Positions 48,354 through 57,573 of a stretch of DNA of 64,000 bases are shown here, piece by piece (the stretch's first letter is position 1; each line of letters starts with the position of its first letter). The notes under the pieces were generated by a model, which did not search any database, was not told the origin of the DNA, and saw only the letters and a list, made by a program, of their open reading frames with translations. The DNA is taken from NCBI RefSeq assembly GCF_004210375.1, contig NC_134825.1, positions 42,154,348 to 42,218,347 on the forward strand, written 5' to 3'. Source of the stretch: Tachypleus tridentatus (lineage: Eukaryota > Arthropoda > Merostomata > Xiphosura > Limulidae). Made by a program: the position numbers and the translations under genes.

Positions 48354-48720
48354 CGGAACAGTGGTATGTCCGGGAACTTACAGCCCAGCATGGCCAGGTG
48401 GTTATGGTACTCGATTCGTGATCCGAGGATGGCGGGTTCGAATCCCCGTCATACTAAACATGCTCGCACTTTCAGCCTTGGGGCGTTATAATGTGACAGT
48501 CAATCCCACTGGCGGTGGGTGATGAAGACTTCCTTCTAGTCTTACACTGCAAAATTAGGAACGGCTAGCGCAGATAGCCCTCGTGTAGCTTTACGCAAAA
48601 TTCAAAACAAACCAAACTAAACCACGGAATTACAACGCTATAAACCAAATTTAGATACCCATAGTGGTCAGATCACAGGTAGCTCTTTGTATAGCTTTAT
48701 GCTTTACCATAAACAAACCA
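48354..48720 (+). mobile_element. SINE family C copy interrupted by a family A SINE
   Basis: The head half ('acagtggtatgtccgggaac') lies at 48354-48382 and the rest ('acaacgctataaaccaaatt', box B-like 'tagatacccatagtggtc', tail 'gtatagctttatgctt') at 48625-48720. A family A copy occupies the middle. Confidence 0.75.
48383..48624 (+). mobile_element. SINE family A copy nested in family C
   Basis: Head with box B 'gggttcgaatccccg'. A deletion of about 40 bp in the body joins 'caatcccactggcggtgggt'. The tail is 'aaaacaaaccaaactaaac'. The flanks GGGAACTTACA (48372-48382) and CGGAATTACA (48625-48634) are an imperfect target duplication. Confidence 0.8.
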
Positions 48721-49837
48721 AGCATCTGCTTTACTGACAAATTGCAGTTTACTTTCTGATTCTTAACAATTTAGTATAACAATAAGAAACCATGTTTTAA
48801 GATGGCATTCAAATTAATAAGATTTATCTCTTTAAGTCTTCAAAATATAAAAGTCTTCACCGGTACTGATAATTACGAAAAGTCTCTGAAAAGAAATGTT
48901 ACAGCTGCAGCACTCTTCACTTCAAGCAGTTTTCAAAACATCCACAGAATCTCTTATAATTTAATTCAAATAATATTTGAAAAATAACAATCTAGCGTTA
49001 AATAGCTTGCAAACAAAGCACAATACACAACCGCCTGGCAACACGAAAACAAGGTTGTATATATATATATATATATGTATTTTGGTAAGTACTATAAAAG
49101 TCAAACGTAAGGGCAGAAGCATTCATCATATCCTATTAGCGAATTAATGTCCAATATTATAGAAAAAAAGAATGTTGGGTAAAGTAAATGTATTGGAGTA
49201 GTGCCCAAAGTAATGGCAATATAAAATGTAGGAACAAAAAAAAAGAATTTTAGCTTAAAAAGAATCGCAAACTCTATTTTTTCAAGAAAAAAACCCCACA
49301 GAACCACGATTAATCAAAATCGTTGAGTGTTTTTAATTCAAACTAATGCCCACAAATGACATTGTATTTTTATATGTGTTCTTACAAAACTATTGGTAAA
49401 GAAGCAAGTACGTTGGTGTGCTGGTAATTAGAGAGGAAAACAAATAATTTTTCGAAAAGGTAATACTTTAGTTAATTTCGATATACTTACGAAAGTAACT
49501 TATTTGAACTTGTTCTTATCTGGCTTAGTCAATGGCATAAAAAGAATGTCAGTATGTAGAGTTGGCTAGGTTTATAACGATACGTTTCTGATCACTGGAT
49601 TTCAAGTATCGATCATTAATTACCTCGCAGCCTTTGACAGCCAAGTACTCAAAGTTATCCTTCATAAATTTTGGAGGCAGCTGAATATTTTCGCCTCTGT
49701 TTCGAATTTTATTGATATTTTTTATATTATTTCAGACGATGTACAACTAACAATGCTTCTAATTCATTTAAAATCACATCGACCGTAAGTATAAATTGCA
49801 AATAAGCGATTTTGAGCTTTAATGGCAGGACTTCAAA
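48721..49837. other. No feature recognised
   Basis: Holds a TA dinucleotide run at about 49057-49074 and short open frames without recognisable domains. Confidence 0.5.
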
Positions 49838-50252
49838 GTTTGTTTGTTTTTTTAATTTCGCGCAAACCTACATAAAGGCTATCTGCGTTAGCCGTCCATA
49901 ATTTAGTAGTGTAAGTTTGTGTTTGTATGTGTTTTCTTATAGCAGAGCTACATCAGGTTATCTGCTGAGTCCACCGAGGGAAATCCAACTCCTGATTTTA
50001 GCGTTGTAAATCCGTAGACTTACCGCTGTATGAGCGGAGGATAGTAGTGTAAGACTAGAGGTAAAGAAACTAGTCATCACCACCTACCACCAAATGTTGG
50101 GCTACTCGTTTACCAACGAATAGTGGGATTGACCATCACCTCATAACATTCCCTCGGCTGAAAGGGCGAGCGTATCTGATGTGATGGGGATTTAAACCCG
50201 CGACCTTCGGATTACGAGTCGAGCACCCTAGCCACATGGCCATGCTGGGCCA
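49838..50252 (-). mobile_element. SINE family A copy interrupted by a family B SINE
   Basis: Tail and body complement at 49838-49915; body and head complement at 50054-50252, ending 'catgctgggcc'. The interruption is flanked by an exact duplication of the family A sequence. Confidence 0.88.
49916..50041 (-). mobile_element. SINE family B copy nested in family A
   Basis: Complete family B copy; its complement begins 'tttgtgtttgtatgtg' and ends 'gtatgagcggagga'. Perfect 12-bp duplications TAGTAGTGTAAG flank it at 49904-49915 and 50042-50053. This fixes the true length of family B at about 126 bp. Confidence 0.93.
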
Positions 50253-50957
50253 ACTTGAAAATTCAGTCATTAAAATTCTTCTTCATCAAAAGCAATGAAG
50301 GAAAAATTAAAGGTTAACAACATTTGAGACTCTTCAACTTGCATGCTATAGATCTGCTAAACAGGCGGGAATAAGGTTCGTATTACGATGCATTATAGTT
50401 TACAGATTTGTAAAAATAAAATAATTAACTTTGTGAGAAAGATAATATAAACGAATTTTTAATTTAATATGATTATGGAAAGAGTATTGAAAAAACAACA
50501 ACTTGGAAAACACTAAATGATTTTAGAGGACGTTCCGCTGTTATACATTAGTTTATTTTCATAAATGTAAGATATCCTACAGCCAATCTAACTTCGCAAT
50601 GAAAACCCTATAATAACTTTTTCAGGTATTAGGACTTAAATAACATTTGTTTTGCTGTAAATGGCCCTGGTACTCCAATTAAAATTATGATTTTTATTTG
50701 AATTATAAGTAACGTCTAAAAAAGGAATACTGAAGAAACATTCTTTCGAACGTTTCGTTAAGCGAAAAAGGAAACTGATTTTGAAGAAACTTATCAAACA
50801 CATTATAAAATGTACGTAAAATTAAATATCTGTATACTGCTTATTTGTGTGTTAAGAAAAGGATCCCTTAAACTAAGATATGAGAAATCTGATATTGTTA
50901 GTTATGTTAATAATGGATATGAAAATGATACTAATGTATTTTGTGATAACTGAATTT
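50253..50957. other. No feature recognised
   Basis: AT-rich; nothing supported. Confidence 0.5.
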
Positions 50958-51234
50958 GTTTGTTTGATTTTTGAATTTCATACAAAGCTACACGAGGGCT
51001 ATCTGCGCTAGCCGTTCCTAATTTAGTTGTATAAGACTAGAGGAAAAGCAGTTAGTTATCACCACCCACCATCAATTCTTGAGCTACTCTCTTGCCAGAA
51101 AAATAGTGAGATTCACTGCACATTATAAGGCCTTTACGGCTGAAAGGGTGAGCACGTTTTAGTGGAAGGAGATTCAAACCCGCGATCCTGAGAGGACGAT
51201 TCGAGCGCTCTACCCACCTGGCCATCTCGAGCCA
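50958..51234 (-). mobile_element. SINE family A copy, near full length
   Basis: All parts present with moderate divergence; box B complement 'agattcaaacccg' is altered. Possible short target duplication TGAATTT on both sides. The minus-strand open frame at 51052-51255 is SINE read-through. Confidence 0.85.
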
Positions 51235-51435
51235 GGTGAATTTATTTTGGTACACACTGTTTTCATGAAGAATATTATTGTAGGTTTTGTTATAAGGATT
51301 ACAATTAATTCAATACTTTAATATTAATATATCCATAAATAAACTCGGTGAACTTAGCAGATAGCCCACCATAAACAAAAATAATTTAATACAATGAATT
51401 AACATTAAAAGTAAAAACAATTTGTTAAATAAATA

Positions 51436-51650
51436 CAGTTACGACAGAAAGTGTTCGTACCCCTGCGTCGTGAGTAGTTTTTTGCTCATACCTTAAAAAA
51501 TATCATGATTAGGATAATGCAACTAGAGTATATTATAAATATTATATTAACACACATATACGTAAAGTTGTATGTAAATTGAACGACAAATAAACTGTTT
51601 ATAAACAAATAACCAAACATAGGCGGGGCAGAAAGTGTTCATGCGTCTAC
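51436..51650 (+). repeat. Left terminal inverted repeat
   Basis: Pairs with 52826-53032; similarity is clear over 'aaataaactgtttataaaca' and the terminal 30 bp, with substitutions and indels between. Confidence 0.8.
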
Positions 51651-51651
51651 T

Positions 51652-52646
51652 TTAATGGTCAGTTGTATCGCCTTTCAGGTGAATTACTTGGCGCAATCTC
51701 TTCTCATAGCCCTCCATGATCGTTTGACAATACTCGACTGGTATTTTCTTCCATTCTTCTTTACAGAAGGCCTCCAACTCATGCAAGTTTTTTGGATAAC
51801 GCTGATGAACCCTGGTCTTCAACTCACGTTAAACGTTTTCAATTGGGTTGAGATCGGGTGACTGCGATGGCCACTCCAGAACGCTTATATGGTTCCTCTG
51901 CAACCAGGATTGCACATATTTCGATGTGTGCTTAGGGTCATTGTTGTGCTGAAAGATCCAACGACGCCCAAGCAGCAAGTTTCGAGCATCATTCTTGATA
52001 TAAATGCCTAATATATCAACGTACTCTTCTTTTTTCATGATTTCGTTGACGCGGTGAAGGCTGCCTACACCAGAAGAGCTGAAGGAACCCCATAGCATGA
52101 TCAAGCTATCTTCGAGTTTAACTGTAGGGACGGTGATTTTTGAATGATTTCGTTACCCCTTCATACGAAAAATATTGCGAACATCATTGTGGCCAAAAAG
52201 CTCGATTTTAGTCTCGTCTGACCAAAGAATACTCTTCCAATAGGTAAAGGGTTTAACTACATGCTTTCTTGCATACCTCAATCGTACTTCTGAATGAACA
52301 GACTTTAAATATGGAGTTCTACGAGGACGGCATGCTTTGAACCCAGAAGAGTGTAACATGTTCGTAACTGTAGAGGTGCTTACTTTAACCCCAGTTTCTC
52401 TTATCAGTTTCTTGTTAAACTTCTAACTTTTTTGAGAACCTTCCTCTTCTCTGGAATTTTGGTAAGGCGTTCGGAACGAGGAAGGTTAGCAGTTGATCTT
52501 GTAAACTTAAACTTGGCAATTATGCTTTGAACAATAGATTTCGGCACATTAACTTGTGTAGCAATACCGGAAAGAGACACACGAGACTTCTATTTTACAA
52601 TAATTCGTTTTTCTTAATCATTGGACAGTTGTTTCCTGTTCGCCAT
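51652..52646 (-). pseudogene. Tc1-family transposase, inactivated
   Basis: Minus-strand start codon at 52646-52644 (MANRKQLSND), an N-terminal helix-turn-helix region with several stops, then a frameshift. The catalytic domain follows. The first Asp is intact in LWSDETKIELFG (52218-52216), followed by the MLWGSFSSSGVG linker. The second catalytic position, normally Asp in QHDNDPKHT, is Asn (51945-51943). The Glu of NPIEN is present 34 residues later (51840-51838), followed by a stop in place of the conserved Trp. The C-terminal part continues in frame to a stop at 51654-51652. Two open pieces remain (51829-52104 and 52153-52359). Confidence 0.93.
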
Positions 52647-52825
52647 GATGATCAAGCAGATAATCACGGAGACGGCGCTAAATTGCCGGAAGAAAATTTT
52701 TTCTGGCTAAATTCCAATAATTATGAACCAAGTGTCTAGTTCTGGAATGGTATAATGTAGTTTATTCGCCAAACTAAACAAAATTTTTACGGGAATATCA
52801 GTTTTTTTACACGTTCTGAACTGTA

Positions 52826-53032
52826 CGAACACTTTTTGCTCCTTCTATTTTTGGTAATTTGTTTATAAACAGTTCATTTGTCGTTTAATTTTCATAAAAG
52901 TGTATGTAGATGTGTGTTAATATAATATTTATAATATACTATATGTCTATTAGCCTAATCGTGATACTTTTTTAAGTTATGAGCAAAACACTACTCGGGA
53001 CGCAGGGGTACGAACACTTTCTGTCGTAACTG
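52826..53032 (-). repeat. Right terminal inverted repeat
   Basis: Inverted partner of 51436-51650; ends 'ctgtcgtaactg'. Confidence 0.8.
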
Positions 53033-53324
53033 TATATATGAACAGCAAGATATTTTCTAGATCAATTCAAAGTGAATGAATCTTGTGATTGATACATTAT
53101 TTAAAACATTAGAACAAAATTCAAATTATGTTCAACACATAAACATATCTACACTTAATACTGTTTATGTTTTGACCTTATTAAAATAAAAATAATAACT
53201 GATTTTATTGATGTAAACGTTTGCCAACTTAATTTCATTAGTTTAATCATAGAAGATGGGGTGAGTAGTCATTATTTAATTTATATTTTAGAAATTTTAA
53301 AGTACAGTTTTCTTACTCACATTA

Positions 53325-53594
53325 AGGCCTGGCATGGCCTAGCGCGTAAGGCGTGCGACTCGTAATCCGAGGGTCGCGGGTTCGTATCCCGGTCGCGCCA
53401 AACATGCTCGCTCTTTTAGCCGTGGGGGCGTTATAATGTGACGATCAATCCCACTATTCGTTGGTAAAAGAGTAGCCCAAGAGTTGGCGGTGGGTGGTGA
53501 TGACTAGCTGCCTTCCCTCTAGTCTTACACTGTTAAATTAGAGACAGCTAGCACAGATAGCCCTCGAGTAGCTTTGTGCGAAATTTCAAAACAA
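53325..53594 (+). mobile_element. SINE family A copy, full length
   Basis: Head 'ggcctggcatggcctagc' and box B 'gggttcgtatcccgg' with one change; complete body and tail. The flanks share ACTCAC-like sequence. Confidence 0.92.
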
Positions 53595-53801
53595 ACTCAC
53601 TGACATTCACTATTTACAAAATAACAGTAATTTTTCAAACTAACACAGCTATTTCATATAAGATGAGTAGTTATTTTGAACACTTAAAAGGAAAGTATTT
53701 TCATATGTCGTGGATCGTATCAATATTTATTGCAAAATGCATTACTAAATTTTCTTACAATAAATATTTCCTTTTTCAACAGATGGCAATACTATTCAGT
53801 A

Positions 53802-54073
53802 GGGGCCTGGCATGGCCTAGCGCGTTAAGGCGTGCGCTTCGTAATCTGAGGGTCGCGGGTTCGCGCCCGAGTCGCGACAAACATGCTCGCCCTCCCAGCC
53901 GTGGGAGCGTTATAATGTGACGATCAATCCCACTATTCGTTGGTAAAAGAGTAGCCCAAGAGTTGGCGGTGGGTGATAATGACTAGCTGCCTTCCCTCTA
54001 GTCTTACACTGCTAAATTAGGGACGGCTAGCACAGATAGCCGTCGAGAAGCTTTGTGCGAAATTCCAAAACAA
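53802..54073 (+). mobile_element. SINE family A copy with target-site duplications
   Basis: Same orientation and subfamily ('ggcctggcatggcctagcgc') as the copy 0.2 kb upstream. Flanked by ACTATTCAGTA at 53791-53801 and 54074-54084. Box B is damaged ('gggttcgcgcccga'). The plus-strand open frame 53576-53920 spans parts of both SINEs and is not a gene. Confidence 0.95.
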
Positions 54074-54394
54074 ACTATTCAGTATTTTTATGTAAAAATA
54101 TTTCCAAGGTCAAGTTCTTCATTTGCTTTGAATTAAACAATTCACAAGTTTTATTTTGAAAATAATTATTAATCACAGTATTTTAGAGAGAAGTCTGAAT
54201 TATGCAGATATCATAAAAATGGTAACATTAGAGTATTAATCTTACTATATTTTTTTCCACATGAAAAGACAAGTTCGACACTTAAGAATAATCTCATTTT
54301 AAACAATATGTGATTAGAACAAAATTATTTCGAGGTTAGCGCAGCTTAATACGATGATTAGGAAGTAACTTATATTGAGAATATTTTAGAAGAA

Positions 54395-54516
54395 CAGCCA
54401 CCCAGTGGCACAGTGGTACGTCTGCAGACTTACACACTAAAAACCGGGTTTCGATATCCGTGGTAAGCAGAGCACAGATAGCCCAGTGTGTAGTTTGTGC
54501 TTAATTCAAAACAAAC
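54395..54516 (+). mobile_element. SINE family C copy, full length
   Basis: Box A in 'gtggcacagtggtacgtc', box B in 'gggtttcgatatccg', then 'gcagagcacagatagcccag' and a tail ending 'ttaattcaaaacaaac'. The best full-length family C copy here. Confidence 0.85.
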
Positions 54517-54774
54517 TAAGAGAACAAGTAAGACTAAAATAATTTTACTATATTGAAGAGTTCTTTAACAATTTCAATTCATATAGTCAGAATTTTATAA
54601 CTGTAGATGAGTCATGTTTATTATACCTTTTGGTTTTTAACTGTTTGATACATTACCATTTTCATAACATTTTTATAAATATGTACGTTTTATTTACTTC
54701 AATAACTTCTTGTTAAATAAATTAGTTATAATTTTATCAACTTGCGCCCGAGTTTTATACATTAATGGTACTAT

Positions 54775-54894
54775 TGTGTGTGTGTTTTCTTATAGCAAAG
54801 CCAAATCGGGCTATCTGCTATGTCCACCGATTGGAATAGAACTTTTGATTTTAGCACTGTAAATCTATACACTTATTACTGTTCCAGGGAGGGA
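54775..54894 (-). mobile_element. SINE family B copy
   Basis: Complement begins 'gtgtgtgtgttttcttatag' and continues through 'atcgggctatctgct', 'ttgattttagcactgtaaat' to a decayed head complement. Confidence 0.75.
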
Positions 54895-55084
54895 TGGTAT
54901 TATTATGAATAAAAATGGACAGACGCTCTTGTACCGCAAGCCAAATTCTGTTCGATCTCTCAAAATTTTCTAATATTATTAAGATTAAAATATTTCAAAA
55001 ACAAATGAAGTAATTAGACATGGTATAGCTTTAAGCATAGCTATCTAATTATTCTGAGGTCATTAATTCTGGAATTAATGTCTT

Positions 55085-55215
55085 AGAATTTTTTACAAAG
55101 CTACCCGAAATTTGGACAGATAAAACAGAGAGAAGTCAGCTGGTCAACAATATTTACTGATAACTTTTAGGATACACTTATCTGAGAGGATAGTGGAATT
55201 TAATTATATTTCTTA
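55085..55215 (-). mobile_element. Old SINE family A relic
   Basis: Order-preserved but poor matches: 'tttacaaagctacccga', 'gagagaagtcagctggtcaa', 'gatagtggaattta'. Confidence 0.4.
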
Positions 55216-55244
55216 TACAGCACCCACTACAAAGGCTTTCTATT

Positions 55245-55468
55245 GGTAATCTGAGGGTCGCGGGTTCGAATCCCCGTCGCACCAAACATGATCGCTCTTT
55301 CAGTCGTGAAGGCGTTATAATGTTACGGTCAATCCCATTATTTGTTGGTAAAAGAGTAGTCCAAGAGTTGGCGGTGGATGATGATGTTTAGCTGCCTTCA
55401 CTCTAGTCTTACACTGCTAAATTAGGGACGGCTAGCGCAGATAGGTTTACGCGAGATAAAAAAACAAA
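55245..55468 (+). mobile_element. SINE family A copy, 5'-truncated
   Basis: Begins within the tRNA-like anticodon arm ('taatctgagggtcgcggg') with an intact box B 'gggttcgaatccccg'. The body is complete; the tail lacks about 25 bp. Confidence 0.88.
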
Positions 55469-57062
55469 CTAATTATAATTGTGCTTCGTCAGCTTGTAAA
55501 AGGCGTTCACTCTTTTACAGTTGTTATAGTAACAAGTATAAAATGTTCAGACCACTACTGTGTTTATTGTATCCCAACTGGCTTGAAGAGATATGGACAG
55601 CAGTGGATATGTTAAATCTAGTGTGGTTTGTATATTATTATTATACACTTTCTAAATTTTGAAAATTCCATACACACTAGGTAACTAATGTAGTGTTAAA
55701 TATACAATCGGCCTAATATTAATGTCTTGAGTGAAGTATGATTGATTAATATTGTTGTTAAGTAATTGTACACTAGAGGTCGTTAAAATTAATCTAGCGA
55801 TAACCCCAAGTTGCGGTTACATGTATAGTGTAAGTAGTACTTGAGAAGTTTTCTTATGTACTAATAGTAATACTGTTTGTGATTTACGTTAAGCAGCAGA
55901 GTAATTTTAAATTTTAGGAAGTATATTAATACTTCTGTTGTCGCTACTGTTTTCAATAACTTGAATTACGTCATTATTTAACCTGTAAAGTATATTTTAT
56001 CTAGGTGTAAACAAAGTTCACAAGTTGTGTACTGTTAAACTAGTAGAAAAGTAGTAGAGAATCTTCACTTTTTGAACTGCTCTGCAGTACATATAATTAT
56101 TGTAAATTCTTGTAGTATAAATAAATATTGGAAACTGTAAGTGATCCTGATTGTTGAATTATGGCTAAGACATGGCACTAATTCCTTGTTTTTCGAGAGA
56201 TACTCCATTACCTGTGCAGTCACTATTTCCAACACAACGGTGAATCAACACTACCACTTCACCGTCCACAGTGTAGGCATAGGCCTCTCACGGAAAAGTT
56301 TAGCTTTAAGCATAATAATCGGGAAATATTTTTAACTAAACACGCAAGACTAAGTCGAGTTTCCTCTACTGTTTGTATCAAAGCTGCTGCTGCCCCTACT
56401 ACTACTATTAGCTCTTGTGCTTCAGATCTTTAAAAGTTAAAGCAAGAATAATTGTTATCCAGTTTATTTGATGGCATTTTCGTCAATTAATCGTTAGATT
56501 ATCAATATATATCCTTTAAATGAATACAATGTAATGAAGTGATCTTGCCAGTTTTATAAGTTATCCAAAGAAACAATAACATTAGTAATATTTTATTTTT
56601 CAATTAGATGAAATTATGTAAATAATACACAGCTGGAGAAAGTGACACTGTTACTTTTAGTTCTTTTTAATGTAAAACTAAAAGTAAGAATGCTATTATA
56701 ACTTTGTAAAACTGCGTAGGCTTCATTTGAAACACCATGTGCAGTTTTAAACCTTCCTACAGCCTTGGGAGGAATAACATGGGAAAAAGTACAAGAGTTC
56801 AGGCCAGTGAAATGGTATGCTGTTTAATGTATTTAAGTTATGAAGAAGTACTTAGTATTTATTATATTCTTAATTTTAAAATGAAGGACTGTGGGTAATT
56901 TATTAAATAATTTAATATTTAGATTATCTGCATAGAAAAGATAAAAAATACAAGTTCCAATAATAGTAGTAGTAAGTTATGATCTTTAAAGCCAAGATAA
57001 AGATATTTTGTTGAAAAAAAAGTTTTCAGTTAGTGTAATAAAGCTTTAAAATATTTAAGTGG
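55469..57062. other. Upstream flank of ALG9; no exon assigned
   Basis: Because the start exon of ALG9 is preceded by a splice acceptor, a non-coding first exon may lie here. GTAAGT at about 56134-56139 is a candidate donor, but nothing else supports it. Confidence 0.35.
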
Positions 57063-57241
57063 TTAGTATTTTTCATAAACTGTGTTGATAACTTGTTGAG
57101 TTGATAGGATTATGGGCATGACAAGCTGCAGTAGAATAATACAAAGACCAACTAAAACAATGAGAAATACTGAATGAATATTGCAGCTTGCTGTAGAAGA
57201 TATAACTGTTTCATTGAATTTAAATTCAGTAGTTTTAAAAT
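57063..57241 (-). CDS. Possible terminal exon of a membrane protein
   Basis: Minus strand: a good splice acceptor (pyrimidine-rich tract ending ATCTTGTAG, AG at 57243-57242) precedes an open stretch encoding 58 residues and a stop at 57065-57063. It has an N-glycosylation-type NETV, then a single hydrophobic segment (SVFLIVLVGLCIILLQLVMP) and a short tail ending VYEKY. This is the layout of a type I membrane protein C-terminus. The open frame also extends upstream to an ATG at 57305, so an 80-residue single-exon reading is possible. I do not recognise the family; chance is not excluded. Confidence 0.25.
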
Positions 57242-57423
57242 CTACAAGATAAAAGAAGCATTTACTTGTAGTTAACCCTAATAATATCATTAATATATAT
57301 TTCATTTATTTAATGATTTGCTTATTTTTTTCCTCTCTTAAGAAACCATAAGCTTATTTACTCCCTTTTTAGACATGAGGTATAAAATTTTGGTCTTATA
57401 ATAAGTTATTTTTATTTTTACAG

Positions 57424-57466
57424 GTTATCTTGGTATCAAAAATAAAAACTTGAGTGGGATCAAATT
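57424..57466 (+). other. ALG9: 5' UTR part of the ALG9 start exon
   Basis: Acceptor 'tttttatttttacag' ends at 57423. The 43 bases that follow contain no ATG before the start codon at 57467, whose context (A at -3, G at +4) is favourable. An upstream non-coding exon is therefore implied. Confidence 0.6.
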
Positions 57467-57573
57467 ATGGCCCCAGCAAGAAGTCGAGGAGCTGTTTCAA
57501 GAAAATTGGCTGCTCCAAATAAGAAGAATAACAATAAAAATGCCCTACAAATAGTTCACCAGAAGAAGGCAGT
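57467..57573 (+). CDS. ALG9: ALG9, first coding exon (N-terminal tail)
   Basis: Encodes 35 residues, MAPARSRGAVSRKLA..., plus two bases of codon 36. The segment is rich in K, R and N and fits the cytosolic N-terminus of this polytopic ER protein. The exon ends GCAGT|GTGAGA. The remaining GT joins the first base of the exon at 60071 to make a Val codon (A-V-P-A-D), so both splice sites and the phase agree. ALG9 uses dolichyl-phosphate mannose in the ER lumen to add the seventh and ninth mannoses to the lipid-linked N-glycan precursor. Alone this exon would not be recognisable; the call rests on the joined reading. Confidence 0.8.

Larger units (their letters stand above)
51436..53032 (-). mobile_element. 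Tc1/mariner DNA transposon, complete ends, defective
   Basis: A 1.60-kb element with ends CAGTTACGACAGAAAGTG on both sides, inverted, and the TA target duplicated (51434-51435 and 53033-53034). The inverted repeats are about 200 bp long. The block AGAAAGTGTTC recurs at their inner end on the left (about 51630) and a related AAAAGTGTTCG on the right (about 52836), again an IR/DR-like arrangement. It is a different Tc1 family from the element at 15.9 kb, because both the termini and the transposase differ. Confidence 0.95.

Noticed and set aside
53576-53920. 114-residue plus-strand open frame
   Set aside because: Its C-terminal half is SINE head sequence in translation and its start is the tail of the preceding SINE.
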